A stretch of 64,000 nucleotides of DNA. Origin: Prochlorococcus marinus str. MIT 9107 (GTDB lineage: Bacteria > Cyanobacteriota > Cyanobacteriia > PCC-6307 > Cyanobiaceae). Where the stretch lies: contig NZ_JNAI01000007.1 of the NCBI RefSeq assembly GCF_000759855.1, forward strand, positions 1 to 64,000. The letters run 5' to 3'. The translations under genes and the position numbers were made by a program. How positions within the stretch are numbered: the first letter of the stretch is position 1; each line of letters begins with the position of its first letter. The notes under the pieces were generated by a model, which was given only the letters and a program-made list of their open reading frames with translations, searched no databases and had not been told where the DNA came from. Shown here piece after piece: positions 46,916 to 57,533 of this stretch.

Positions 46916-49900
46916 ATGGATATTAATCAGATTAATTTAGATAATAAATTTAAATTAGTAGAAGCAAGTGCAGGAACTGGTAAAAGTTTCACGTTGTCTC
47001 ATATAGTTTTAAGAAATGTTTTGGAGAAAAATATTAAACCAGATGAGATACTCTTATTGAGTTTTACAAAAAATACGTGTTCTGAATTACGAGATAAAAT
47101 ACTTTTGAGATTTCAGGATTTAAAATTATATTTGCAAAATCATAATGAAATCAATATAGATAATACTCTTAAAGATTGGTATCTGAAATTTAAGGAGAAT
47201 GGAAAATCTAAGGAAGAAATTATATCCGAAATTGATAATTTCGTTAATGAAATTTATAAATTACAAGTAACTACATTCCATGCTTTTTGCAATAATATTA
47301 TTGATGAATATAGTATTGAAATAGGTGTAACTCAAGATCAATATATTGAGAATAATATAGATAATTTGTATAAGGATGTAATAGATAATTTATGGATTGA
47401 AGATTTTCTAAATCTTAATCCTGAGATGATTTTAGCTGTTACCAAAAAAAAAATAAGTTCTAGATTTGGAACTAGAATCAATAAGTCATTTTTTGTAGAA
47501 ATTTTAAAAAATATAGATCAAGAAAATATTTGTAAATTTCAAATAAATAATAAATATAATATTATTGATATAAATAATTATTGTAATGAATTTTTTTATG
47601 TAAATTGGAATGAGTTTTGTGTTGAATGGAATAAGAATGGTAAGGAATTATTTTTAAAACTTATAGATTTGGGAAAATTAATTAAGGACTGTGGTGGTAA
47701 AAGTCAAATTTATGCTGCAAAACCAAGAAATGATAAGTTTAATCAAGTAAATTGTTGGATTGAAGAAATTAACCAAAGACTTTATTCGGAAAATTTTATT
47801 GATTTTCTTTATGATATTTCTAAAGAAGATCTTTTATTTAAATATTTTTACAATGAAAATATATCAAAAGAAATTAATAAATATAATTTAAAATTAGATT
47901 TTACCAAATTTAATTTATTACAAGATAAAATTTATAAAATAAAAGAAGGTTTCTACACTGAATTTGTAAGAATATTTACCCAATTAGCTTATATAAAATT
48001 AATTGAATTAAAGAAAAGTTTTTCTATTTTCAACTTTAATGATCTTATAAAGACTGTAGAAAATACATTTCTAGATTCAGAAATTATTAATACTAGCACT
48101 CTATATAAAATTCAAAAAAGATTTAAATGTGTCTTAGTAGATGAGTTTCAAGATACAGATAATATTCAGTGGAATTTAATAAAAAAGTTCTTTAATACTA
48201 AAAATCATTTTTTGCTTTGTGTCGGAGATCCAAAACAAGCGATCTACAAATTTAGAGGTGGAGATATTGAGACTTACCTGGATGCGAGATCTAATGCAAT
48301 TGAAGTTTTTAGTCTTACAGATAACTATAGATCCTCAAAAAAGTTAATGGATGTTATTAATAAACTTTATAGGAATGGACTTAAAGAATCAAAACTTAAT
48401 TACTGTAAATTAACTTCTAGAATTAATGAAAATATTAATTCTGAATTTAAATATAATGATGCATTTGAAATTGTAGAATTTTCAAAAAAAGATAATGATT
48501 TAGAGGATCTTGTAACACATTACATAGTGGAATTTATCTTAAATAATAAAGAATTTGATATTAATAAAATTGCGATTCTTACATTAAATAATTCTCAATG
48601 CTTAGATTTGAAAAATAAATTAAATCAGTTTAACCTCCCATGCAAAATTCAAAATAAACAAAATATTTTTGATACAGAAGCAAGCTCTCTATTGTTTTTA
48701 TTCATTGATTGTTTATTAAATCCAATGATTTTTAAAAATATAACTTTGCTTGCTGCTTCAAAGTTTATTGAAATTGAATTAGAAGAATTTCTTAATGATG
48801 GAATTAGTAATAATTTAGAAATTTTGATAAATAAATGCATTAATTGGTCTCAGGAAATTACAGAAAAGGGTTTTTTAAATATTGTTTATGAACTTCTTAT
48901 AAATTACAATTCATCCTCGATTATTAAAGATTCAGATTTAAATTCAAATTTATTTCAACTTTCAGAAATTGTTGAAATAGAATTAATCAATAATGATTTT
49001 AATCTCAATAAGGTTTTTATCTGGTATAAAAATCAGTTAGATCATTCTTTAAGAATTTGTACTGGAGAAGATTTTTTGACTAAAGATTATAATCTTCAAA
49101 ATGGAATAAATCTTTCTACCATTCACAGCAGTAAGGGCCTAGAATTTGACATGGTCTTATGTCCATATCTTTCAATTATTTCTAATAAGTCAAATAAAAT
49201 TAAAGGACCTATTTGGAAATCAAATATTAATAGAAACATCTACATTAATATTTCTAATAATTATGCGAAGGTTAAAAAATTTAAATTATTAGAAGAAGAA
49301 GATTTATTTAAAGAGAGTGAGAGATTAATTTATGTAGCACTTACAAGAAGCAAATATAAACTTATAGTTTTTAATGATTTAGAAGATACAAATAATATCT
49401 TAAATAATCATTTACTTAATAATTTGGAAAATATTAATATTTATAAGTCTACTTATGAAGTTATTAAAGAAAAAGAGAAAATTAAAGAAATTTTCTCTAA
49501 GTTTCAAATTAACCGATTTAACAATAATCTTTGGAAAATCAATAACTTTAATAAAAAAATATCCAAAGAATTTAATTCTGATCAATTTATTTCTTATTCA
49601 AGTTATTCCTCTTGGATAAGTAAAGATAAAAATATTGATGCAGTCATTAATCAATATAAGGATTATGAAGATAATATATCAATTATCAAAGAGTCTAATT
49701 TTAAGAAATCACAGAATTATCCCAATTATTTTTCTTATCCAAATCCCTTAAGCGAATTCCCAAGAGGAACTATTGCTGGGACTTGCTTGCACAAAATAAT
49801 AGAAAGATTTGAATTCAGAAACGATAATAATCAAGAATTAATTGATTTAATTATTGAGGAATTAAACTTTCATCAAATCGATCCTTCTTTGGCTTTTAAA

Positions 49901-50542
49901 GTAAAAGATGCGATTTTAAGAATTATAAATATATCTTTAGGGAGTAAATTACAAAACAAAAAACTTGTTGATATCCCAAATGAATACTTACTTAAAGAAG
50001 TTAAATATGATTTAACATTATCTTATAAAGGTAGAAATATAAATTCTCACGATATATCAAAATGTTTTCTTTTAGATCAGGAATATGAATTTGGTGAAGA
50101 ATATGCAGACAAAATAAATGATCTTCAAATTATGAATAAAGGCTTTCATTCAGGATGTATTGATTGTATTTTTCCTGTAGGTAATACATTAGAAGATAGT
50201 AAATGGTGGATAATTGATTGGAAAAGTAATTTAATTTCTGGAAGTGATAATAGTGATTGTTTACCAAGAAACTATAACTATGAAAATATGAGAGATGAAA
50301 TGATTAAACATCATTACCCCTTGCAATCTCATCTTTATTTATTAGCATTACATAGATTATTAAAGTGGAGACTTAAAAATTATCAACCACATAAAAATCT
50401 AGGAGGATATATTTATTTGTTTTTAAAGGGATTGCCAGATTTTGAATTATTTCAAAAATCTAATTCGCAGGATAAATCTCCAGGCGTTTTTATTAGTAAT
50501 GCTCCTTTAAAGAGAATTAATTATTTAGATAACCTTTTTTAG
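46916..50542 (+). CDS. recB: Exodeoxyribonuclease V beta subunit
   Basis: A 1208-residue UvrD-like helicase-nuclease. It has Walker A EASAGTGKSFTLSHIV (residues 17-32), VTTFHAFCNNII, Walker B LVDEFQDTDNIQWNL, CVGDPKQAIYKFRGGD, TIHSSKGLEFDMV and YVALTRSKYKL. The C-terminal nuclease has the HSGCIDCIFPVG and WWIIDWKSN residues (Asp...Asp-x-Lys). It is the 3'-5' motor and the only nuclease of RecBCD. The recD ATG starts 1 bp after its stop. Confidence 0.95.
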   Translation: MDINQINLDNKFKLVEASAGTGKSFTLSHIVLRNVLEKNIKPDEILLLSFTKNTCSELRDKILLRFQDLKLYLQNHNEINIDNTLKDWYLKFKENGKSKEEIISEIDNFVNEIYKLQVTTFHAFCNNIIDEYSIEIGVTQDQYIENNIDNLYKDVIDNLWIEDFLNLNPEMILAVTKKKISSRFGTRINKSFFVEILKNIDQENICKFQINNKYNIIDINNYCNEFFYVNWNEFCVEWNKNGKELFLKLIDLGKLIKDCGGKSQIYAAKPRNDKFNQVNCWIEEINQRLYSENFIDFLYDISKEDLLFKYFYNENISKEINKYNLKLDFTKFNLLQDKIYKIKEGFYTEFVRIFTQLAYIKLIELKKSFSIFNFNDLIKTVENTFLDSEIINTSTLYKIQKRFKCVLVDEFQDTDNIQWNLIKKFFNTKNHFLLCVGDPKQAIYKFRGGDIETYLDARSNAIEVFSLTDNYRSSKKLMDVINKLYRNGLKESKLNYCKLTSRINENINSEFKYNDAFEIVEFSKKDNDLEDLVTHYIVEFILNNKEFDINKIAILTLNNSQCLDLKNKLNQFNLPCKIQNKQNIFDTEASSLLFLFIDCLLNPMIFKNITLLAASKFIEIELEEFLNDGISNNLEILINKCINWSQEITEKGFLNIVYELLINYNSSSIIKDSDLNSNLFQLSEIVEIELINNDFNLNKVFIWYKNQLDHSLRICTGEDFLTKDYNLQNGINLSTIHSSKGLEFDMVLCPYLSIISNKSNKIKGPIWKSNINRNIYINISNNYAKVKKFKLLEEEDLFKESERLIYVALTRSKYKLIVFNDLEDTNNILNNHLLNNLENINIYKSTYEVIKEKEKIKEIFSKFQINRFNNNLWKINNFNKKISKEFNSDQFISYSSYSSWISKDKNIDAVINQYKDYEDNISIIKESNFKKSQNYPNYFSYPNPLSEFPRGTIAGTCLHKIIERFEFRNDNNQELIDLIIEELNFHQIDPSLAFKVKDAILRIINISLGSKLQNKKLVDIPNEYLLKEVKYDLTLSYKGRNINSHDISKCFLLDQEYEFGEEYADKINDLQIMNKGFHSGCIDCIFPVGNTLEDSKWWIIDWKSNLISGSDNSDCLPRNYNYENMRDEMIKHHYPLQSHLYLLALHRLLKWRLKNYQPHKNLGGYIYLFLKGLPDFELFQKSNSQDKSPGVFISNAPLKRINYLDNLF

Positions 50543-50543
50543 A

Positions 50544-52247
50544 ATGACTAAAACAAATACGGATATTGAAAAGTTCCAATATGACCATATATTTAATTTA
50601 ATATTAGGTATTTTTAAATTCAATGAAAAAAAATATGGTAATTTCGTAAAAGATATAATAACGATTTTATTAGAGTTTGAAAAAAATGGTGAAACTATTA
50701 TTGATGTAGATAATAGTTTAATAATCTTTGAAATATTAGAAGATGGCTGGCCCAATAAACATCTAGATATTCTTATAAATATAGGCTTGATAGGCTCCCT
50801 TAATTCTCCATTCCTATTAGTAGATAGAAAATTATCTCTTGCAAAATGGTCAAGAAATATAGAAAGAGTTATTAATTCATTTTTAAAAAAAATAGATACC
50901 GATAATTTAATGAATTCGATGATTTATGAAGATAATAATAAAATTGATCAAATTAAAAATATATTCAAATATTCAAACATAGTTTTCCTTCAAGGAGGAC
51001 CAGGCACAGGTAAAACAACTTTAATAATAAACTTAATAATAGAACTCCTTCGAATTGATAACTTTTTAAATATTGGTTTGTCATCTCCAACCGGTAAAGC
51101 TACAGCTCGACTAAAAGAAGCTCTTAATGATAATAAAAATATTTCCTTTAGCAAATTTCTAGACCAATTAGAATTTCAAACTTTACATAGATGGATCTTA
51201 AATTCTCAAAATAAATCTCTTAAGTTGAAATTTAAACTAAAAGAACTTGATATTTTCATAATTGATGAAATGTCAATGGTAAATATAGATTTGATAGAAT
51301 CAGTTTTAAGTTTATTAGCAAAGGACTGTAAAATTATTTTAGTTGGAGATAAAAATCAATTGTCCCCAGTAAATAACTGTTCTATCTGGAATTATTTGTT
51401 TGAATATTGTGAAAATAGCGCAATTAAATCTTGTGTAGTAAATTTAGAAAAAACTTATAGAAATATTGGAGATATAGCATTAATTAGTAGTTTAATATTT
51501 AATAATGATTATTCTTTACTTAATCAAAAGATAAAAGAATTAGAAAAAAATAATAAATCAAAAGAAGTTACTTTTTCAAAAAGTAGAGAAAAAGATATTC
51601 CAAAACATTTATTTTTTTCAATTAAAAGTCATCTAAATAAGTTAAGTCTTTCAACTTCAAATTTAAGTAAAAAAAAATATATATTTGATGAGGGTATTGA
51701 TAATTTATTGCTTAAAGAAAAAGATTTAGTAGATAAGATATTTTTTGATTTACAAAGTCACTTGATTTTATGTGAAAAAAATGATGGAATATGGAGTGTT
51801 GAATATTTGAATGAAATTGTTCTTGGTCAAAAAAGACCCTATGACCTTAAAACTCTTAACGAGGGTGTTCCGATCATGTGTACAAAAAATAACAATGAAC
51901 TTGGATTGTCAAATGGCGATATCGGTGTACTTATAGGTTTAAAAAATGATAGAAAATATCTTTTCAGAAAATTTAATGATAATAACGAAGAAATTGTCAC
52001 TTTAATTGATCCATCTAATTTAGAAAATGTTATTCCAGCAATAGCTATTACTATTCATAAATCTCAAGGAAGTGAATCTGAGGAAGTAAGCATTTTGTGG
52101 TCCCAAAAATATAGAAGAAATAAATATGCTTTAAAAGAACAAAAAAATAGTGAAAATATCTTTTGCAGAGATAATTTCGAAAAAAGGTTATTTTATACTG
52201 CTGTAACAAGAGCGAAAAAATTTCTAAATATATATTATTTAAATTAA
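50544..52247 (+). CDS. recD: Exodeoxyribonuclease V alpha subunit
   Basis: A 567-residue SF1B helicase: Walker A LQGGPGTGKTTLIINLI (about residues 148-164), SPTGKATARLKEAL, TLHRWIL, IIDEMSMVNIDLIESVL, ILVGDKNQLSPVN, LEKTYRN and the end AITIHKSQGSESEEVSI, FYTAVTRAKKFL. It is the 5'-3' motor of RecBCD. A little shorter than E. coli RecD (608). The presence of all three subunits implies active Chi-controlled repair. Confidence 0.95.
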   Translation: MTKTNTDIEKFQYDHIFNLILGIFKFNEKKYGNFVKDIITILLEFEKNGETIIDVDNSLIIFEILEDGWPNKHLDILINIGLIGSLNSPFLLVDRKLSLAKWSRNIERVINSFLKKIDTDNLMNSMIYEDNNKIDQIKNIFKYSNIVFLQGGPGTGKTTLIINLIIELLRIDNFLNIGLSSPTGKATARLKEALNDNKNISFSKFLDQLEFQTLHRWILNSQNKSLKLKFKLKELDIFIIDEMSMVNIDLIESVLSLLAKDCKIILVGDKNQLSPVNNCSIWNYLFEYCENSAIKSCVVNLEKTYRNIGDIALISSLIFNNDYSLLNQKIKELEKNNKSKEVTFSKSREKDIPKHLFFSIKSHLNKLSLSTSNLSKKKYIFDEGIDNLLLKEKDLVDKIFFDLQSHLILCEKNDGIWSVEYLNEIVLGQKRPYDLKTLNEGVPIMCTKNNNELGLSNGDIGVLIGLKNDRKYLFRKFNDNNEEIVTLIDPSNLENVIPAIAITIHKSQGSESEEVSILWSQKYRRNKYALKEQKNSENIFCRDNFEKRLFYTAVTRAKKFLNIYYLN

Positions 52248-52385
52248 ATCTTATTTTTGAGAAATTAGTAAGATTTTAACCTCAAGATGTTAGATTAATG
52301 ATTCGGCTCTGTAAGGCTAGTCAACAATTTAAGTAAATTTAGATATTTGTTGAATGCCTAATCAGAAGATCATTGGGCATTTAAA

Positions 52386-54167
52386 ATGGCTTTAAAAAAA
52401 AATAATAACTCTCTTGATAGTGAGCAGGATAGATCTCAGAATCAAGATGTTTCACTAATCGATTTAAAGAACTTAGAGAACAAATCAGAAATTGAATCTC
52501 AACCATCGCAAGAATCGAAAGGAAATGATAATGAGAATGGATTTCTCGATTTTGGTTTTAATCAATCGATCTTAAATTCTTTAAGAAATAAAGGATACAA
52601 AAATCCAACTCCTATCCAAAAAGCTGCAATTCCCGAACTATTGTTAGGCAGAGATTTACTAGGCCAAGCGCAAACAGGAACAGGAAAAACTGCAGCTTTC
52701 GCATTGCCACTAATAGAAAAACTTGCAGATAATAAAGAATTAAATGCCAAGGTTTTAGTTATGACTCCTACTAGAGAATTGGCAACTCAAGTGGCAGAAT
52801 CTTTTAAAAGTTATAGTTCTGAATCTAGTAATTTTAAGACTGTTGCAATTTATGGAGGTACCGACTATCGAAATCAGATTTCCGCATTGAAAAGAAAAGT
52901 TGACGTAGTAGTTGGAACACCTGGACGAATAATGGATCATATAAGGCAAGGAACTTTTAAAATTAAAGACATAAATTGTCTTGTTTTAGATGAGGCCGAT
53001 GAGATGTTAAATATGGGTTTCCTTGAAGATATTGAATGGATAATAGACCAACTTCCGGAAAATAAGCAGATGGTATTGTTTTCCGCAACAATGCCTAATG
53101 AGATTAGAAATATAGCAAAAAAATATCTGAATGATCCCGCCGAAATATTAATCAAAAGTGTAAAAAAAGAAACTCAATTAATTTCTCAAAAATTTCTATA
53201 TGTACAAAGGCATCATAAGTTAGATGCTTTAAAAAGAATATTAGAACTTAATAACGAGGGAGTAATAATTTTTGTGAGGACAAAACTACTTACTACTTCA
53301 ATTGCTGAAGCTTTAGAAAATTCAGGTCATACTGTTGCAGTACTTAATGGTGATATTCCTCAAAATCAAAGAGAAAATACTGTAGATAGATTAAAAAAAG
53401 GATTTATTGATATCCTTGTTGCAACTGATGTAGCAGCTAGAGGATTAGATGTTGAGAGGATTAAACTTGTTGTTAATTACGATTTTCCTTTTGATAATGA
53501 AACATATACTCATAGAATTGGAAGAACTGGAAGGGCAGGCAGATCAGGAGAGGCAATTTTATTTGTTAATCAAAGGGAAAAACATTTTCTAAGAAACTTA
53601 GAAAACTCAACAAGAACTAAAATTGAAGAAATTAATATACCAAGTAATAAAATAATAAATGAAAAAAGGATGGAGAAACTTATAGAGAACGTTAACGAGA
53701 GTTCTTTAGCTAAAGATGAAAATGAAGAAAATAAAGCTTTGATTATTGATGTATTAGATTCTTTAAAAGAAAAACACTCTATGGATCACTCAAATATTGC
53801 AATGGCGGCGATAAATTTAGTAATAGGTAATAAAGCATTTTTTGTTAATGAAGATGATTCTTGGATTCATAAACAAAATAATAATGATCGTAATAGATCA
53901 AATAGAAATGGAAATAATCGTATTAGAAATTCAAATAGAAGAAATAATTATCAAAATGATTCTTTTGAAACCTATAAATTTAACTTTGGTAAATTTGATG
54001 GGGTTAGAGTTGCAAATATTATATCCTCAATCTGTAATTCAACTAATATAAATGGTAGATCTATTGGTAAGATACAAATTTTTAATGATTACAGTTTGGT
54101 AGATTTACCAAGGGATCTGCATAGAGAAACTAAAAATAAATTAAAAAAAATTAAAGTCAGAAACTAG
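52386..54167 (+). CDS. deaD: DEAD-box RNA helicase (DeaD/CsdA type)
   Basis: A 593-residue protein: Q motif region (NPTPIQKAAIPELL), motif I AQTGTGKTAAFALPL, PTRELATQVAE, DEAD (VLDEADEMLNMGF), SATMP, then HRIGRTGRAGRSGEA. The C-terminal DbpA-like RNA-binding part is seen as FGKFDGVRVANIISSICNS and SIGKIQIFNDYSLVDLP, with an Asn/Arg-rich linker at about 500-530. It unwinds RNA in cold adaptation and ribosome assembly. Confidence 0.95.
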   Translation: MALKKNNNSLDSEQDRSQNQDVSLIDLKNLENKSEIESQPSQESKGNDNENGFLDFGFNQSILNSLRNKGYKNPTPIQKAAIPELLLGRDLLGQAQTGTGKTAAFALPLIEKLADNKELNAKVLVMTPTRELATQVAESFKSYSSESSNFKTVAIYGGTDYRNQISALKRKVDVVVGTPGRIMDHIRQGTFKIKDINCLVLDEADEMLNMGFLEDIEWIIDQLPENKQMVLFSATMPNEIRNIAKKYLNDPAEILIKSVKKETQLISQKFLYVQRHHKLDALKRILELNNEGVIIFVRTKLLTTSIAEALENSGHTVAVLNGDIPQNQRENTVDRLKKGFIDILVATDVAARGLDVERIKLVVNYDFPFDNETYTHRIGRTGRAGRSGEAILFVNQREKHFLRNLENSTRTKIEEINIPSNKIINEKRMEKLIENVNESSLAKDENEENKALIIDVLDSLKEKHSMDHSNIAMAAINLVIGNKAFFVNEDDSWIHKQNNNDRNRSNRNGNNRIRNSNRRNNYQNDSFETYKFNFGKFDGVRVANIISSICNSTNINGRSIGKIQIFNDYSLVDLPRDLHRETKNKLKKIKVRN

Positions 54168-54176
54168 GCCCAGAGA

Positions 54177-54470
54177 ATGAAAGCTAACAAATATAAATTC
54201 TTTATTTTTGTGAATCTGATGATCCTTTTCAACTCCTTTAATAGTAATTATTTAGCTCAAACGAAACAAAATTCAATCATAAAATTATTTTGTCTTCAAA
54301 GTGTCAAAGAGGAGATGATGAAATCAGAAATTGAATATAGTGAAGAAATTGCAAATGAAACTTGTGACTGTTATTACGAAGAATTTATGCAAACAGCAAG
54401 TCATCAAGAAGCAAAAACAAAATGTAAATTAAAAACTAAAGAAAATTTAAATCATAATAGAAAAATTTAA
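54177..54470 (+). CDS. Small exported protein
   Basis: A 97-residue protein with a signal-like segment (FFIFVNLMILFNSFNSNYLA) and the mature part SIIKLFCLQSVKEEMMKSEI, then ETCDCYYEEFMQTASHQEAK with three cysteines. This cysteine pattern is seen in other small exported cyanobacterial proteins. Function unknown. It lies between deaD and the ABC exporter with short gaps of about 10 bp. Confidence 0.65.
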   Translation: MKANKYKFFIFVNLMILFNSFNSNYLAQTKQNSIIKLFCLQSVKEEMMKSEIEYSEEIANETCDCYYEEFMQTASHQEAKTKCKLKTKENLNHNRKI

Positions 54471-54480
54471 TTGCTTTTTT

Positions 54481-56253
54481 ATGAGATCTAAGAACAAACA
54501 AAATCCAATAATTAGACTTTATTTGAATCTTATTGAAGAAAGAAAATTACTATTTTTTGCTTTTTTTAGTTCCATCATTAACAAGATATTAGATTTAGCC
54601 CCCCCTGTAATAATCGGTCTTGCAGTGGATATCGTTGTAAAAGAACAGAATTCATGGATTGCTGGTTTTGGGATAAAAGAAGTCCCTGCACAATTAATTT
54701 TTCTTGCATTTGCATCAGCAATAGTTTGGTCTGCCGAATCTTCCTTCGAATATTTATATTCGGTTTTATGGAGAAATTTAGCTCAGCTATCGCAACATAA
54801 ATTAAGAATTAAAGCATATGAGCATATACAGGAATTAGATATGGAATTTTTTGAAAGCGATAATACTGGAAGGCTATTATCTATTTTGAATGATGATGTA
54901 AATCAACTCGAGAGATTTCTAGACCAAGGGGCTAATCAGATTATTCAGTTATTTATAACTGTTTTAATAATTGGTGGAACTATGATTTGTGTTGCTCCAA
55001 AAATTGCTTTATTTGCTTTCTTTCCTATCCCAATAATATTCTTAGGATCAATTAACTTTCAAAAGAAGCTTTCTCCTAAATATAAAGATGTAAGAAATAA
55101 AGCTGGACTGCTGGCGTCAAGACTTAATAATAATTTAAGTGGAATTTTGACTATAAAAAGTTTTACCAAAGAAAAATGGGAACTTAATAGATTAAATAAA
55201 GAAAGTCTCGCTTATCAAAGAAGTAATAAGGCTGCAATAAAATTATCTTCAGCATTTATCCCTCTTATAAGATTCGCAATATTATTTGCTTTTATAGCAA
55301 TTCTATTAATTGGTGGTTTCCAAACTTGGAATAAGACACTTAATGTAGGTACTTATAGCTTTTTAGTATTTATTACACAAAGACTATTATGGCCTTTAAC
55401 TACTTTGGGTCATGTTTTAGATGATTTTCAGAGATCTATGGCATCAATAGATAGAGTAATTGATCTTATAGATACGCCTATAAAAATAAAAAATGGAAAA
55501 ATAAAAATTGAACCTAAAGATACCAAAGGAAAAATAATTTTTAATAATGTAAATTTTAATTATCCTGGACGAGATTTAACTTTAAAAAATATAAATTTTA
55601 ATATTGAAAATAACTCAACATTAGGAATTGTTGGTTTAACAGGTTCCGGTAAAAGTACAATAATAAAACTACTTCTTAGGATTTATGATAGTAATAATGG
55701 GTCAATAACCTTGGATGGCATTTCTATTAAAGAAATTAATTTGAGGGATTTAAGAAAGTGTATATCTCTAGTTAGTCAAGAAACTTATTTATTTCATGGC
55801 ACTGTACAAGAAAATATTGCCTATGGCTCAATCAACCCAAGTTTGCGAGAAATCATAAATGCCTCAAAGATAGCGGAAGCACATAAATTTATTGAACAAT
55901 TGCCAGATGGTTACAAAACCATAGTGGGAGAAAGGGGGCAAAGGCTCTCAGGAGGGCAGCGCCAAAGAATTGCCTTGGCGAGAGCTATTTTAAAGGATGC
56001 TCCAATATTAATATTAGATGAAGCTACAGCCTCAGTTGACAATGAAACAGAGGCTTTAATTCAAAAATCATTAACCAAAATCACAAAAGAAAGAACCACT
56101 ATAGTAATAGCTCATAGATTAAGCACTATAAAAAGTGCAGATAATATTATTGTTATTGATAAAGGTAAAATAGTTGAAAGTGGAAAGCATGAAAAGCTAT
56201 TAGATAAGAACAAAATATATGCTGATTTGTGGAATGTTCAAGTAGGCATCTAA
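54481..56253 (+). CDS. ABC exporter, membrane and ATPase domains fused
   Basis: A 590-residue protein. The N-terminal part has six membrane helices (first around LLFFAFFSSIINKILDLAPP). The ATPase has Walker A GLTGSGKSTIIKLL, Q-loop VSQETYLF, signature LSGGQRQRIALARAIL, Walker B PILILDEATASVD and switch AHRLSTI. It is an MsbA/HlyB-type half-transporter that works as a dimer. Substrate unknown; lipid or peptide export is common. Confidence 0.92.
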   Translation: MRSKNKQNPIIRLYLNLIEERKLLFFAFFSSIINKILDLAPPVIIGLAVDIVVKEQNSWIAGFGIKEVPAQLIFLAFASAIVWSAESSFEYLYSVLWRNLAQLSQHKLRIKAYEHIQELDMEFFESDNTGRLLSILNDDVNQLERFLDQGANQIIQLFITVLIIGGTMICVAPKIALFAFFPIPIIFLGSINFQKKLSPKYKDVRNKAGLLASRLNNNLSGILTIKSFTKEKWELNRLNKESLAYQRSNKAAIKLSSAFIPLIRFAILFAFIAILLIGGFQTWNKTLNVGTYSFLVFITQRLLWPLTTLGHVLDDFQRSMASIDRVIDLIDTPIKIKNGKIKIEPKDTKGKIIFNNVNFNYPGRDLTLKNINFNIENNSTLGIVGLTGSGKSTIIKLLLRIYDSNNGSITLDGISIKEINLRDLRKCISLVSQETYLFHGTVQENIAYGSINPSLREIINASKIAEAHKFIEQLPDGYKTIVGERGQRLSGGQRQRIALARAILKDAPILILDEATASVDNETEALIQKSLTKITKERTTIVIAHRLSTIKSADNIIVIDKGKIVESGKHEKLLDKNKIYADLWNVQVGI

Positions 56254-56270
56254 TAAAAATTTTTCTAAAA

Positions 56271-56828
56271 CTATATTAAGAAGTTAAATGATTCAATTAC
56301 ATTATTAAACATCCCATCAACTTTATTCCATCTCTCTTCATTTGTTCCTACAGCAAAAGTATAAAGAGTTCCTCTATCAATTACGACAGTAGCAAGTTCA
56401 TGTCTGGCCTGTTCATTTAAATTTAATGCATACTCTAAATCATAGAAAGTATGATTTGATGCATCCCTTTTGTTAGCATTAATAAGTTTTACCTCTCTAC
56501 CTGAACCTTCAGGAGCAATAACTTTATCAATTAATGTTTGACCTACTTCACTTGGGCTTCCCAACTGTTCTAGTTGAATCTCTTTATTTACATCAGAAAT
56601 TACTAAACTTAATGTCTCATTACTATTGATTAAATCATGATAAATAATTTCTGGCCCTCCATCAACTTTTACTCTAGTCCATCCTGTTGGATACAAAAAC
56701 GCATATCTTCCGTCTGGGCTTTGATAAGATTCTAATCCCGCATTGAGTGCTCCACTACAAGCACTAAGTGTTAAACATAAAAAAATCAAAAATAAATATT
56801 TGTATGGGTTAAATTTAAGATTTTTCAT
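56271..56828 (-). CDS. CyanoP-like PsbP-family lipoprotein
   Basis: A 185-residue protein with a lipoprotein signal (YLFLIFLCLTLSACSG; Cys near residue 24). The PsbP fold is seen in YQSPDGRYAFLYPTGWTRVK, VDGGPEIIYHDLINSNETLS, LEQLGSPSEVGQTLIDKVIA and FYDLEYALNLNEQARHELAT. CyanoP binds the lumenal side of photosystem II during assembly. Convergent with the ABC exporter and facing away from recR. Confidence 0.9.
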   Translation of the reverse strand: MKNLKFNPYKYLFLIFLCLTLSACSGALNAGLESYQSPDGRYAFLYPTGWTRVKVDGGPEIIYHDLINSNETLSLVISDVNKEIQLEQLGSPSEVGQTLIDKVIAPEGSGREVKLINANKRDASNHTFYDLEYALNLNEQARHELATVVIDRGTLYTFAVGTNEERWNKVDGMFNNVIESFNFLI

Positions 56829-56931
56829 TTTGTTTGAAATTACTAATTAAAATCATAATAAGACATTAAAAGCAAACAATTATGGCAATTTAGAATTTTG
56901 CGTCTAAATTATTCCTAGAAATAGTTTAATT

Positions 56932-57531
56932 TTGATTAACTATACCAAACCACTTTCAAAATTAATTGGTCATTTTGAAAAATTTCCGGGGATTGGTCCA
57001 AGAACAGCTCAACGACTAGCCCTGTTTATTTTAAAACAACCTGAAAGCACAATAAGGGATTTCTCAAAGGCCTTGTTAGAAGCTCATAGTAATGTTGGTC
57101 GTTGTACAAAATGCTTCAATTTGACTTCAGAGGATGAATGTGAAATTTGTAGAAATTCTGAGAGAAATCAAAAACTCATTTGTGTAGTAGCAGAAACCAA
57201 AGATTTGCTTGCTTTAGAGCGTGCTAGAGAATTTAAAGGGGTCTATCATGTAATTGGAGGTTTGATATCCCCAATGGATTCTGTTGGCCCGGAACTCCTA
57301 GAAATAAGAAGCTTAGTAGAACGAGTTAGTAAGTCTGAAATAGATGAGATCATATTGGCATTAACTCCAAGTGTTGAGGGAGATACCACAAGTCTTTATA
57401 TTGGAAAATTATTATCACCTTTCACTAAAGTTACTAGAATTGCATATGGCCTACCAATGGGCAGTGAACTTGAATATGTAGATGAAATTACACTAGCTAG
57501 GGCGTTAGAAGGGAGAACTAATTTAATTTAA
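56932..57531 (+). CDS. recR: Recombination mediator RecR
   Basis: A 199-residue protein: Hh[19 protein letters not shown], zinc finger [16 protein letters not shown], Toprim segment [16 protein letters not shown], then [20 protein letters not shown] and [20 protein letters not shown]. It loads RecA with RecO and RecF. Starts with TTG. It is 2 bp ahead of lipA. Confidence 0.96.
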   Translation: MINYTKPLSKLIGHFEKFPGIGPRTAQRLALFILKQPESTIRDFSKALLEAHSNVGRCTKCFNLTSEDECEICRNSERNQKLICVVAETKDLLALERAREFKGVYHVIGGLISPMDSVGPELLEIRSLVERVSKSEIDEIILALTPSVEGDTTSLYIGKLLSPFTKVTRIAYGLPMGSELEYVDEITLARALEGRTNLI

Positions 57532-57533
57532 AA

